The notes under the pieces were generated by a model, which was not told the DNA's origin, searched no databases, and worked only from the letters and a program-made list of their open reading frames with translations. From NCBI GenBank assembly GCA_946491915.1, contig CAMLYR010000027.1, positions 1 to 16,940 on the forward strand: a stretch of 16,940 nt of DNA. The letters run 5' to 3'. Positions within the stretch are counted from its first letter, which is position 1. The number at the start of each line of letters is the position of its first letter. Position numbers and translations under genes: made by a program. This stretch comes from an uncultured Clostridium sp. (GTDB taxonomy: Bacteria; Bacillota_A; Clostridia; TANB77; CAG-508). This document shows positions 1-8,200 of this stretch, one piece after another.

Positions 1-151
1 TTCATCATTTTTTTATTATTTTTTACATAATCTTAAAAAATTATACTTTTCATTATCTTTTTGGGATAATTATTTTTTATTTTTTTGACAAATTATTTCT
101 TATTAATTTATTTTATTTTCTGCTCTTAGATAATGTTGTTACTTTATAATT

Positions 152-877
152 TTAATATATTTTAACAATTGCATGTAATGTTTTGTCATCTTCACTTTTA
201 ATAACCACAATATTTTCTCCATTTTCTTTTGCATATTTACATTTTGCAGTCTCTCCTAATTTTATCTGGTTTTTATATTGTATTCTCACATGGTTAAATG
301 GTCTTTTGTTATATTCTTCTTCTGGCAAAGCCTCATATGCTAAATATAAATAATATAAGTTATGTATATGACCAATCACATCAATATCTCTTCTTCTAGC
401 TGTATATGTCATTTCGCTTAAGTACTCTTTTGGCTCTCTCAATTTTTCAATTTTCTTATCTTTAAAAACACATTTTCCAAATTCTGATTGATACCTATCT
501 GCTATTTCTGGTTTTACTCTTACAATCTTTTCAGTCTTACTATTTACTAATAGCCATTTTGAGGTTGCGATTGCACATAAATTGTTTTGTTCATCATAAA
601 CTTCAAAATCACGAAGTGCATAAAATTTTTCTATTTCTCTAGACCATGTATGAATCTCTAAAACTTGTCCATATCTTGGTCTTTTTAATACTTCTAGCTC
701 CCAATCTAATAACAACCAACTTAAATGTGTTTCATCTGTTGTATTTACACCAATTCCTACACTGTCAGAATGATATGCTGCAATATCTTCTAAGTACTCT
801 AAAATAGCTATATTACTTACTTCATCTTTTGCCCATACATCTTTTAATCCTATTTTAAATTTTTCTTTGTATATCAT
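152..877 (-). CDS. Acyl-ACP thioesterase (FatA/FatB family, double hotdog)
   Basis: This 241-residue protein matches the bacterial branch of the plant FatA/FatB family, which hydrolyses acyl-ACP to free fatty acid and ACP in the cytosol and so ends fatty-acid synthesis. The first hotdog domain covers about residues 1-130, with the helix NIAILEYLEDIAAYHS near 22-37. The second covers about 155-241 and contains RRRDIDVIGHIHN (161-173) followed by LAYEALPEE. In the family this loop normally reads D-x-N-x-H, with catalytic Asp, Asn and His. Here Asp166 and His170 are present but the Asn position is Ile168. The start is supported by AGGAGG five bases before the ATG. A GGGGACG repeat lies between this gene and pgi. 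The family call is firm; full activity is less certain because of Ile168. Confidence 0.86.
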   Translation of the reverse strand: MIYKEKFKIGLKDVWAKDEVSNIAILEYLEDIAAYHSDSVGIGVNTTDETHLSWLLLDWELEVLKRPRYGQVLEIHTWSREIEKFYALRDFEVYDEQNNLCAIATSKWLLVNSKTEKIVRVKPEIADRYQSEFGKCVFKDKKIEKLREPKEYLSEMTYTARRRDIDVIGHIHNLYYLYLAYEALPEEEYNKRPFNHVRIQYKNQIKLGETAKCKYAKENGENIVVIKSEDDKTLHAIVKIY

Positions 878-896
878 GTTTTCCTCCTATGAAATT

Positions 897-943
897 TTGG
901 GGACGTGTCAAATTGGACATTTTTTATCCAAAAGGGACATGTC
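897..943. repeat. GGGGACG-core hairpin repeat, copy 1
   Basis: An imperfect hairpin lies just upstream of the thioesterase ribosome binding site. GACGTGTC (902-909) faces GACATGTC (936-943), and TTGGA (913-917) pairs with TCCAA (927-931). Bases 897-923 align closely with 15112-15139 near xpt: both read TTGGGGACGT, then a short variable part, then GGACATTTT. That shared sequence in two distant gaps shows this is a dispersed repeat and not a local chance hairpin. Confidence 0.7.
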
Positions 944-994
944 TCACCTATTTTATTGTAATGTTATTTATTATATATCATTCTTTTCTCCAAT

Positions 995-1047
995 AAAGAT
1001 TGAAGTGATGATTTTGGGGACGGAGCAAAATCATCACTTTAATCTTT
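995..1047 (-). repeat. GGGGACG-core hairpin abutting the pgi stop codon
   Basis: Two 21-base arms (995-1015 and 1027-1047) pair with a single mismatch that is G-U tolerant. They enclose the loop GGGGACGGAGC (1016-1026). The right arm ends on the base before the pgi stop codon (1048-1050). The position suits a terminator for pgi, but no clear U-run follows on the minus strand. The sequence GATTTTGGGGACGGA is shared with the repeat before the acyl-CoA synthetase gene (15191 leftward), so it belongs to the same repeat family. A -10-like ATTATA (970-975) nearby has no convincing -35 for the thioesterase gene. Confidence 0.75.
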
Positions 1048-2355
1048 TTAATAACCTGGTTTTTCCAATAGTTTAAACATATTCTTTTTGTACTCTTCTA
1101 CACCTGGTTGATTAAATGGATTCACTCCTAATATATTTCCAGACATCGCACAGGCTTTTTCAAAGAAATAGATTAATTCTCCTATATTTTCTTCATCTAG
1201 TTTTTCCATTTCTATCACAATATTTGGAACATCTCCTGATACATGTGCTTTTATGGTTCCTTCCATTGCTTTTTTATTAACATAGTCCAATCCCTTTCTT
1301 GCTAAATAATTTAATCCATCTAAATTGTCATCATCTGGATGAATGGTTATATCTGAATTTGGTGTTTTGATACTAATAACCGTTTCAAATAGGTTTCTTC
1401 TACCTTCTTGAATATATTGTCCCATAGAATGTAAATCTGTTGTAAAATCCACACCTGCTGGGAAGATTCCCTTTTGATCTTTTCCTTCACTTTCTCCAAA
1501 TAATTGCTTCCACCATTCTGTGAAATAGTGCATTTTAGGTTCATAATTTACTAGTATTTCTGTATTTTTGTATAATTTATATAAGATATTTCTTACAACT
1601 GCATATTTATAACATTCATTATATTTTAGATTTGGGTCATCATATCTGTCTTGTGCTGTTTTTGCTCCCATCATTAATTTATCAATATCAATTCCTGCTA
1701 CTGCAATTGGTAATAATCCTACTGCTGTTAATACAGAATATCTACCACCCACATTGTCAGGAACAACAAATTGTTCATATCCTTCATTTTGTGCAAGTGT
1801 CTTTAATGCTCCTTTTGCTTTATCTGTTGTTGCATAAATTCTACTTCTTGCCTCATCAATTCCATATTTATTTTCCAAAATTTCTCTAAAAATTCTAAAA
1901 GCAACGGCTGGTTCTGTGGTTGTTCCTGATTTTGATATTACATTTACTGAAAAATCTTTATCTCCTATATATTCAATTAATTCATTAATATAATTTGGAC
2001 TTAAGTTGTTTCCAACATATAAAATTTGCGGATATTTTCTTTGTTTGTTTGGTAACATATTGTAAAATGAACTGGTTAATGCTTCAATAACAGCTCTTGC
2101 TCCTAAATAAGATCCTCCAATTCCAATAACGACTAATATGTCAGATTCTTTTTTTATTTTTTTTGCTGCTTTTTTAATTCTTGCAAATTCTTCTTTATCA
2201 TAATTTGTTGGTAATTCTAACCACCCAACAAAATCTTTTTCATCATTTGCTCTTCTATGCAAATCTTTATGTATATTTTCGACTTGTTCTTTGTATGTTA
2301 AGATTGTTTTTTGTGTAATTCCCGTATGTTTCAAATCTAAGCTAATATTTGCCAT
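1048..2355 (-). CDS. pgi: Glucose-6-phosphate isomerase
   Basis: This cytosolic enzyme interconverts glucose-6-phosphate and fructose-6-phosphate in glycolysis and gluconeogenesis. The 435-residue length is typical of the short Firmicutes form (about 450). The family signatures are all present and in order: [11 protein letters not shown] (78-88), SKSGTTTEP (141-149) in the first sugar-isomerase domain that binds phosphate, [14 protein letters not shown] (203-216), FGESEGK (286-292) with the catalytic Glu290, [10 protein letters not shown] (309-318), and [10 protein letters not shown] (414-423) with the C-terminal active-site lysine. The ATG is preceded by AGAGGT and by a good sigma-A-type promoter, so it is probably transcribed alone. 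Its 3' end runs directly into a GGGGACG hairpin. Confidence 0.98.
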   Translation of the reverse strand: MANISLDLKHTGITQKTILTYKEQVENIHKDLHRRANDEKDFVGWLELPTNYDKEEFARIKKAAKKIKKESDILVVIGIGGSYLGARAVIEALTSSFYNMLPNKQRKYPQILYVGNNLSPNYINELIEYIGDKDFSVNVISKSGTTTEPAVAFRIFREILENKYGIDEARSRIYATTDKAKGALKTLAQNEGYEQFVVPDNVGGRYSVLTAVGLLPIAVAGIDIDKLMMGAKTAQDRYDDPNLKYNECYKYAVVRNILYKLYKNTEILVNYEPKMHYFTEWWKQLFGESEGKDQKGIFPAGVDFTTDLHSMGQYIQEGRRNLFETVISIKTPNSDITIHPDDDNLDGLNYLARKGLDYVNKKAMEGTIKAHVSGDVPNIVIEMEKLDEENIGELIYFFEKACAMSGNILGVNPFNQPGVEEYKKNMFKLLEKPGY

Positions 2356-2389
2356 ATGATTACCTCTTTTCTTATTTTATTTTATGGTT

Positions 2390-2418
2390 ATTATATCCAA
2401 CTTGCTATCATATTGCAA
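2390..2418 (-). promoter_or_regulatory. Sigma-A-type promoter of pgi
   Basis: On the minus strand TTGCAA (2413-2418) is followed after 17 bases by TATAAT (2390-2395). The -10 lies about 34 bases before the pgi ATG. Confidence 0.7.
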
Positions 2419-2432
2419 GATATTAAAAGTAA

Positions 2433-2746
2433 AAAATCGAGATTTCAGGGACGGACTCATTTTTCCCTTTTGGTTTTAATTTAGAGCTAAAAAATATAGA
2501 ATATAAAAAAATGAAATGATTTTGCGTATCTAAATTTGAAACTAGAAATTCTTAAAGAAAAAAATGAGGAATGTTCATTTGACTTAAGCTTTACAGTCAC
2601 AATGAAAGAGGCGCATTTTTTTCTTGTAGAATTTCTGTGAAAATTTAGCTTATACAAAATCGTGTAATGACTTTATATTCTATATTTTTTGTTTATTTGA
2701 ATTCGAAAAAAGGGAAAAATGAGTCCGTCCCTGAAATCTCGATTTT
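2433..2746. repeat. 314-bp foldback (MITE-like) element with perfect 39-bp inverted ends
   Basis: Bases 2433-2471 and 2708-2746 are a perfect 39-bp inverted repeat containing GGGACGGACTCATTTTTCCC. A second perfect pair of 19 bases (2489-2507 and 2672-2690) lies symmetrically, with each arm's outer edge exactly 56 bases from its end of the element. The interior arms also resemble each other when reverse-complemented (for example GAAAAAAATG and AAGCTT near the axis at about 2589). The whole piece is therefore one long imperfect palindrome. It fills almost the entire 389-base gap between pgi and spoIIP, and its right end overlaps the spoIIP stop codon. It encodes no convincing protein. It may fold into a long RNA hairpin that ends spoIIP transcription. 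The origin as a non-autonomous mobile element is inferred. Confidence 0.85.
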
Positions 2747-3896
2747 ATTTTATAATTTCGTCCATTACTTTTGCTAAATATTTCATGCTGGTTAGACATT
2801 GCTCTAATGTATTTCCTGTTGCTCCTACTTCTATGATATTTGCATATTTTCCTGTGTGTTGGTTATATCTTGATGTTGTTAGCATGATTGGTTTAAATAG
2901 CCCTGGATATAATTCTTCTGCTTTTTCTTGTACTTTAATCGCAAATTTTAAGTTTTGATTCCAGTTTGGATGCCATAATCCTCCTGCATTTGTTCCGATA
3001 ACAAACATGATTTGGGCTGCTTCTTCATCTCCGATTTTGACTGTTGGTGCATAATCACTTCTACTTCCTATGGCATCTCTATGTAAGTCAATTATAATAT
3101 CTGATGGATTTGTTTGTAATAAGCTTTCGACTGTTTTTAAGGAATTGGTATAAGAACCATTATAGGATGGATAATCATGATAACTCGTATCATGAATCAC
3201 ATTATATCCATATTGTTGCAATTGGTTTGTCAGTTCTGTTCCTACTCTTGTAACTGTAAAATTCAAATCTGTTGTTCTAAAATTTCCAGTTGGTGTATAG
3301 GGATATAATTCACTTGATGTATAGCTTTCACAACTATGGGTATGAAATATCATAATGTTTTTATTTTCAATTGTAATATCTGGTGTCAACATTTCTTGCG
3401 TCAATTCATAATCTGTTTGATTTCTAATTTTGACATTTCCATATTGTGCATTATAATTTTCTGCTATTGGATTATTGGTAATAACTTCTGTTTCTGCATC
3501 TGTTGTTGCTAATTCTACTTCTTGTTCTGTCTCATCACTTTGTTCTGTATTTTCTTCTTCTGTTTCTGATATCTCCATATTTTGAATTTCTTCTATAGAA
3601 CTAATTTGTGTTTCTAACATGGATTTCAATATATCATTTTCACTTATTTTTTCTTTTTCCTTTTCTTCACTATGATTAATAGATGCTACAACAGGAAGTG
3701 TAGCATCTAAACAGGATAATAAACTATGACTAGATAATTGATTGGTTACGTTTTCTACTTTTTGTGTTACTTGCTCTGTATTTTTCTTTGTTCCAGAAAA
3801 ATAATTGGTAATACTAAATATTAATAAAATGAGTACAAATATGCATATAATATATTTTACGATATCCCTTAATCTTAATACTGTTACATTAAACAT
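2745..3896 (-). CDS. spoIIP: Stage II sporulation protein P (peptidoglycan hydrolase)
   Basis: SpoIIP is the amidase/endopeptidase of the SpoIID-SpoIIM-SpoIIP complex, which degrades septal peptidoglycan so that the mother cell can engulf the forespore. The start at 3896 (383 residues) has AAAGGAG eight bases upstream; the longer reading frame to 3941 would run through the likely promoter. One membrane helix lies at about 13-30. A long acidic, low-complexity linker (about 75-140) leads to the catalytic domain (about 175-383). That domain shows IFHTHSCESY (183-192), DLHRDA (270-275) and IIEVGATGN (354-362), the conserved metal-site and catalytic motifs of the family. The usual partner gpr is not adjacent. 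The gene marks the organism as an endospore former. Its stop codon is overlapped by the foldback element. Confidence 0.95.
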   Translation of the reverse strand: MFNVTVLRLRDIVKYIICIFVLILLIFSITNYFSGTKKNTEQVTQKVENVTNQLSSHSLLSCLDATLPVVASINHSEEKEKEKISENDILKSMLETQISSIEEIQNMEISETEEENTEQSDETEQEVELATTDAETEVITNNPIAENYNAQYGNVKIRNQTDYELTQEMLTPDITIENKNIMIFHTHSCESYTSSELYPYTPTGNFRTTDLNFTVTRVGTELTNQLQQYGYNVIHDTSYHDYPSYNGSYTNSLKTVESLLQTNPSDIIIDLHRDAIGSRSDYAPTVKIGDEEAAQIMFVIGTNAGGLWHPNWNQNLKFAIKVQEKAEELYPGLFKPIMLTTSRYNQHTGKYANIIEVGATGNTLEQCLTSMKYLAKVMDEIIK

Positions 3897-3930
3897 ATAC
3901 CTTTCTCCTTTGTCCAAATTCCTATATATA

Positions 3931-3960
3931 TGTATATGCAAAAGTTTTAGAAATATTATT
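3931..3960 (-). promoter_or_regulatory. Candidate sigma-E-like promoter of spoIIP
   Basis: On the minus strand an ATAATATTT block (3952-3960) is followed about 13 bases later by CATATACA (3931-3938). This resembles the known mother-cell sigma-E pattern (ATA-rich -35, CATACA-type -10), which drives spoIIP in Bacillus. The region is AT-rich, so the match could be chance. Confidence 0.4.
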
Positions 3961-4013
3961 GATTTTGAATATTTTTATTTGTTCTCAATCATTCTAAACT
4001 ATTATTTTATTAT

Positions 4014-4514
4014 TTATATATTTAAAAAATATATAGAAATATTTAAATATGTTGCAAACAGTAGCCACAAGACATAAGGTATTAATAAAATTCCAGATAG
4101 TTTATTTTGTTTATAAAATTGATATGTCATAATAATAACCAATACATCTAAAATGATAATCCATAAGACAGACAGTAATCTAAGTCTAAATACAAAAAAT
4201 ATAAATGTCCATAAATAATTGAAAATTAATTGCGCGTAATATAGCTGTTTGGTTTCTTTTGGTACTTCTCCTTTTTCTTTCAACAACGTATAAGATATTC
4301 CAATTAACAAATAAATAATTGTCCAAGCAATTGGAAATACAATTCCTGGTGGAGATAATGTTGGTTTTATTAAGTCATTATAATCCATATAACCAGATGT
4401 AATCATTCCAACAATTCCTCCAATGATTAATGGTGGTATTGCATGGAATATCTTTTTTACATTTTGATTGCTCTTTATATAAAATCCCTCCCTTCTTAAT
4501 AAAAGGTATTTCAA
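4014..4514 (-). CDS. tspO: TspO/MBR family membrane protein, unusual start
   Basis: TspO proteins are small five-helix membrane proteins that bind porphyrins and other hydrophobic ligands and are linked to tetrapyrrole and stress signalling. The family signatures are clear: KPTLSPPGIVFPIAWTIIY at about 51-69, NYLWTFIFF near 109-117, and PYVLWLLFATYLN near 146-158. Five hydrophobic segments can be counted. The start is a problem. The frame opens with a TTG at 4514 that lacks a ribosome binding site and lies only about ten bases from the predicted transcription start. A strong AAGGGAGGG sits eight bases before an ATA codon at 4476-4478, and starting there gives 154 residues, the usual family length. 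No ATG occurs until residue 37, inside helix 1. I report the full frame; translation from ATA is the inferred alternative. Confidence 0.88.
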   Translation of the reverse strand: MKYLLLRREGFYIKSNQNVKKIFHAIPPLIIGGIVGMITSGYMDYNDLIKPTLSPPGIVFPIAWTIIYLLIGISYTLLKEKGEVPKETKQLYYAQLIFNYLWTFIFFVFRLRLLSVLWIIILDVLVIIMTYQFYKQNKLSGILLIPYVLWLLFATYLNISIYFLNI

Positions 4515-4531
4515 AATATAAAATTTATGAT

Positions 4532-4561
4532 ATTCTATTAGGGATTTTCGTAACTTGTAAA
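4532..4561 (-). promoter_or_regulatory. Candidate promoter of tspO
   Basis: On the minus strand TTTACA (4556-4561) and TAGAAT (4532-4537) are 18 bases apart, each one mismatch from consensus. Transcription would start near 4525. That leaves almost no leader for the TTG at 4514 but a normal leader for the ATA at 4478. Confidence 0.5.
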
Positions 4562-4594
4562 CTTTATATAAAAAATAGATGATTTCAAGGATAA

Positions 4595-4630
4595 GGACCC
4601 TCAGAGCTTACACTCTGAGGGTCCCTTTTA
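4595..4630 (-). terminator. Intrinsic terminator after the orphan gene at 4633
   Basis: A perfect 12-bp GC-rich stem (GGACCCTCAGAG, 4595-4606, with 4613-4624) encloses a six-base loop. It starts nine bases beyond the stop codon of the minus-strand gene. The T-run is short on both sides (TTAT on minus, CTTTTA on plus), but the stem is by far the most stable hairpin nearby and separates this gene from tspO. Confidence 0.75.
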
Positions 4631-4632
4631 CG

Positions 4633-5001
4633 TTAGGAAAAAAGAAAAACTTCCAGTAGATTCCTAAATTCGGTTATTTCGTCCATCAACTCGTCCGGTA
4701 TGCATTCATAACACTCTCTTTCATCATAGATTTCACAACTTATATATGTATATAAGATAGCAATTCCGATGGATTTATGCAGTCTTGTGTCCAGCTTCAG
4801 ATATGGACATATTGGAATATATTCCGATATATATTCCATTTCCAAATTTTCAGTGTCAACTGCTTGTAAAGCTTGGAACAGGTCTTCATATACTTCGTAC
4901 CCCTTTTTCTTATTTTCGTACAGAAAAGGTCCTAAATTCATCTCCAACCGTTCCTTTTCCTCCACAATTTTTTCCCATTGTTCCTTTTTTTCTTTTTTCA
5001 T
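4633..5001 (-). CDS. Unknown 122-residue acidic protein, atypical codon use
   Basis: I do not recognise this protein. It is a genuine gene by context: AAAGGAG eight bases before the ATG, a TTGTAA-17-TATAAT promoter upstream, and a strong terminator just past the stop. The N-terminus (1-21) is a charged Lys/Glu helix. The remainder is rich in Glu, Tyr and Cys (YISCEIYDERECYECIPDELMDEI at about 85-108, written here as a region and not a known motif). There is no signal peptide or membrane helix, so it is probably cytosolic and soluble. Codon use differs from its neighbours: CTG for Leu appears repeatedly, with GAC and CCG, where adjacent genes favour TTA and GAT. That suggests acquisition by transfer. 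It could be an immunity or regulatory protein, but nothing in the sequence proves this. Confidence 0.75.
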   Translation of the reverse strand: MKKEKKEQWEKIVEEKERLEMNLGPFLYENKKKGYEVYEDLFQALQAVDTENLEMEYISEYIPICPYLKLDTRLHKSIGIAILYTYISCEIYDERECYECIPDELMDEITEFRNLLEVFLFS

Positions 5002-5067
5002 GTCTTAAGCTCCTTTCTACTCACAATACAGCTTTTTTGCTTAGGTTTATACCTATAAGACTTAATA

Positions 5068-5096
5068 ATTATACTACAAATTCACATAATTTACAA
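5068..5096 (-). promoter_or_regulatory. Promoter of the 122-residue orphan gene
   Basis: On the minus strand TTGTAA (5091-5096), a 17-base spacer and a perfect TATAAT (5068-5073). A small hairpin with arms TAGGT and ACCTA (about 5043-5056) lies in the leader. Confidence 0.65.
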
Positions 5097-5106
5097 CTAC
5101 TATAAT

Positions 5107-5285
5107 TTCCTGCTCATCCTAAAGTACCTATGTATCATTTTGAAGCACCGCGTAAGCGACCAAACGAACGAAGTGAGTACGATTGGAGCAATCTTCTTTC
5201 GTTGAAAGATTTATCTTTCAACATAAGTGATTGCGACACACAAGGTGTAAAAAATGATACATAGGTACTTTAGGATGAGCAGGAA
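5107..5285. repeat. 179-bp inverted-repeat element downstream of dnaE
   Basis: Bases 5107-5141 and 5251-5285 are a perfect 35-bp inverted repeat (TTCCTGCTCATCC at the outer edge). The 109-base interior is more GC-rich than its surroundings and has further pairing: CACC (5146-5149) with GGTG (5244-5247), GATTG with CAATC around 5180-5193, and a ten-bp stem GTTGAAAGAT/ATCTTTCAAC around 5200-5221. It also contains CGAACGAAGTGAG. The element begins 13 bases beyond the dnaE stop codon. It shares no GGGGACG core with the other repeats. It may be a MITE-like insertion, a structured RNA, or the dnaE terminator. Confidence 0.8.
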
Positions 5286-5298
5286 CGTAACTAATATT

Positions 5299-8200
5299 TT
5301 ATTCCTCTTTCACTAACACATTCTCATTTCCAATAATCCATCTAAAAATATCTAAGATATCTTCTGTTACATACATCTGCCCACAACTCTTGTTTTCATT
5401 ATCCACTTGAACAAAAACAGGCATATTGTTTTTGTCTCCGTTGAAATATTTTATAGCACCTCTTAATTTCTTCTTTTCTTCTTCATCAGCATTGGTAATG
5501 TTTAGTACCAAAACTTTATGTTTTTGTTCTCCAAAGTCTTTGATATCATTGGCAACAATTTTTGTAGCATCATCTTCACGAATACTTAATCTTCCTTCTA
5601 CTAATACGATATTTTCTTCTGTTAGGCTTGAACCTGCTTTCATATAGGCATTTTCAAATACAATAATCTCTGCTTGACCATATAAGTCTTCAATCGTAAC
5701 AAATGCCATTATCTTGTTATTCTTCGTATATTTCTTTTTGATAGAAGTAATAATTCCTGCATATTTGACATGGTCTCCATCAGAAAATTTTGGTTTTTCT
5801 AAGTTCATCTCTCCACCATCATATTGCATTGATACATTTTGTTCATCGATTTCCTTCATTTGCATTGTGTTAATATTGGTTTGTCTTTCAATCTGACCTC
5901 TCAATTTTTCTAATGGATGTCCTGATATATAAATACCTAACATTTCTTTTTCTGAAGATAACAAATCTCTTTCTGACATTTCTTCATGTTCTTCAAATAC
6001 ATATTTCTTTTCATTTATTTCTTTTTTATCTTCTTCAGACCCTAAATCAAACATGGATACTTGTCCTGAAAATCCTTTTTTCTTACTACTTTGAATCGTA
6101 TCTACAATGTTTTCAAAAGAAGCAAGTAATGTACTTCTTGTTTGCTCAAAATTATCAAATACACCTGCTTTTATTAAACTTTCGATACATTTTTTGTTAA
6201 CAGCATCATCTGCAATTCTTTCGCAAAAATCTGTAAAACCTTTAAAATCTCCATGTTCATTTCTTTCTCGAACAATGTTGTCTACTGGCACAGTTCCTAC
6301 GTTTTTGATGCTACCTAATCCAAATCGAATTTTTCCATCTTCAACTGTAAATTTGGTATTACTTTTGTTGATTTCTGGTTTCAAAATTTCGATTCCTAAG
6401 TTTTTACATTCATCAATATATTGTGGAACTTTATCTAGATTTCCTAAATAACTATTTAATGTTGCTGCCATAAATTCTGCTGGATAATATGCTTTTAAAT
6501 AGGCTGTTCTATATGCGACAACTGCATAACAAGCAGCATGTGATTTATTAAATGCATATTTTGCAAATTCTGCCATTTCGTCAAAAATCTTATTAGCTGA
6601 TTCTGCATCGATTCCATTTCTTACACATCCTGGCACAATGACATTTCCATTTTCATCTACTTGTCCATTGATAAAAACTTCTCTTTCTTTTGCCATGACA
6701 TCTAGCTTTTTCTTTCCCATGGCTCTTCTTACTAAGTCAGCTCTTCCTAAAGAATAACCAGCTAAATTACGAACGATTTGCATAACTTGTTCTTGATATA
6801 CCATACAACCATAGGTTACATTTAAGATTGGCTCTAAGCTTGGATGAGTATATTCATTATGTCCTGGATGTTGTTTTCCTTTAATATATCTTGGAATTTG
6901 ATCCATTGGTCCTGGTCTGTATAGTGAAACACCAGCAATTAAATCTTCTAGACAGTCTGGTTTTAGCTCTTTCATGAAGTTGGTCATTCCTTGTGACTCA
7001 AATTGGAAAATACCACAAGATTTTCCCTCTTGCCATAATTTATATACCTTAGGGTCTGCCATCTCTTTATCAAATTCGACTTTAATCCCCCTATCTTTTT
7101 CCACCATTTCAATGGTATCTTGAATAACCGTTAAAGTTCTTAACCCCAAGAAGTCCATTTTTAATAATCCTAATTCTTCCAATGTTGTCATGATATATTG
7201 TGTAGAAATTTGTCCATCACGAACATACAAAGGAACATAGGTATCTACTGGATCTTTTGTAATAACAACTCCACAAGCATGGGTAGAAGCCTGTCTTGGC
7301 ATTCCTTCTAATCCCATGGCAATATCTAATAGATTTTTTACTTGTGGGTCATTTTCATATTTTTGTCGTAATTCTATATTTTGTTCTAAGGCTTTTTTTA
7401 TGGTGATATGTAATTCATTTGGTATCATTTTTGCTAATGTATCTGCTTCTGCATAAGGAACATCCAATACTCTTGCAACATCTCGAATAACCATTCTTGC
7501 AGACATGGTTCCAAAAGTAATAATCTGTGAAACATGGTCATGTCCATATTTTCGAGATACATAATCGATTACATCTTGTCTATGTGTATCACTAAAGTCG
7601 ACATCAAAATCAGGCATACTAATTCTTTCTGGATTTAGAAATCTTTCAAATAGTAAATCATATTTCATTGGGTCAATATCTGTAATTTCAATGGCATATG
7701 CAATAATAGATCCGGCACCTGAACCTCTTCCTGGTCCTACTGCAATATCATGGGTTTTGGCATAATGAATAAAATCCCATACAATTAGGAAATAGTCTAC
7801 ATATCCCATTTTTTTAATAACACCAATTTCATATTCTGCTCTATCTAAAATTTCTTTGCTTGGATTTTCTCCATATCTCTTTTTGATACCATCATCACAA
7901 AGTTTTTTAAAGAAATCAAAATGAGTAGGATATTCTGGTGGTACATCATAATTAGGTAATATGGTATGTCCAAATTCAAATTCTACATTACATTTATCTG
8001 CAATTTTTACGGTATTTTCTATGGCATCTGGAAATGCACTAAAATATTCTGACATCTCTTCTGGAGATTTGACATATAGCTCATCTGTATCAAATCGCAT
8101 TCTATCAGGGTCACTCATTCGTTTTCCTGTTTGAATACATAATAAAACTTCATGATTATAGGCATCTTCTCTTTTTAAATAATGAGCATCATTTGTAGCA

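Noticed and set aside
1..151. Promoter-like TTGACA near 86-91 on the plus strand
   Set aside because: No -10 at a proper distance and it would read antisense into the thioesterase gene; the region is extremely AT-rich, so a chance match is likely.
867..1076. Plus-strand ORF across the repeat region
   Set aside because: It overlaps the thioesterase start, both hairpins and the pgi end, has no ribosome binding site and no recognisable product.
5107..5285. CRISPR array or tRNA
   Set aside because: The repeats are a single inverted pair, not direct repeats with spacers, and no cloverleaf with a T-loop can be drawn.
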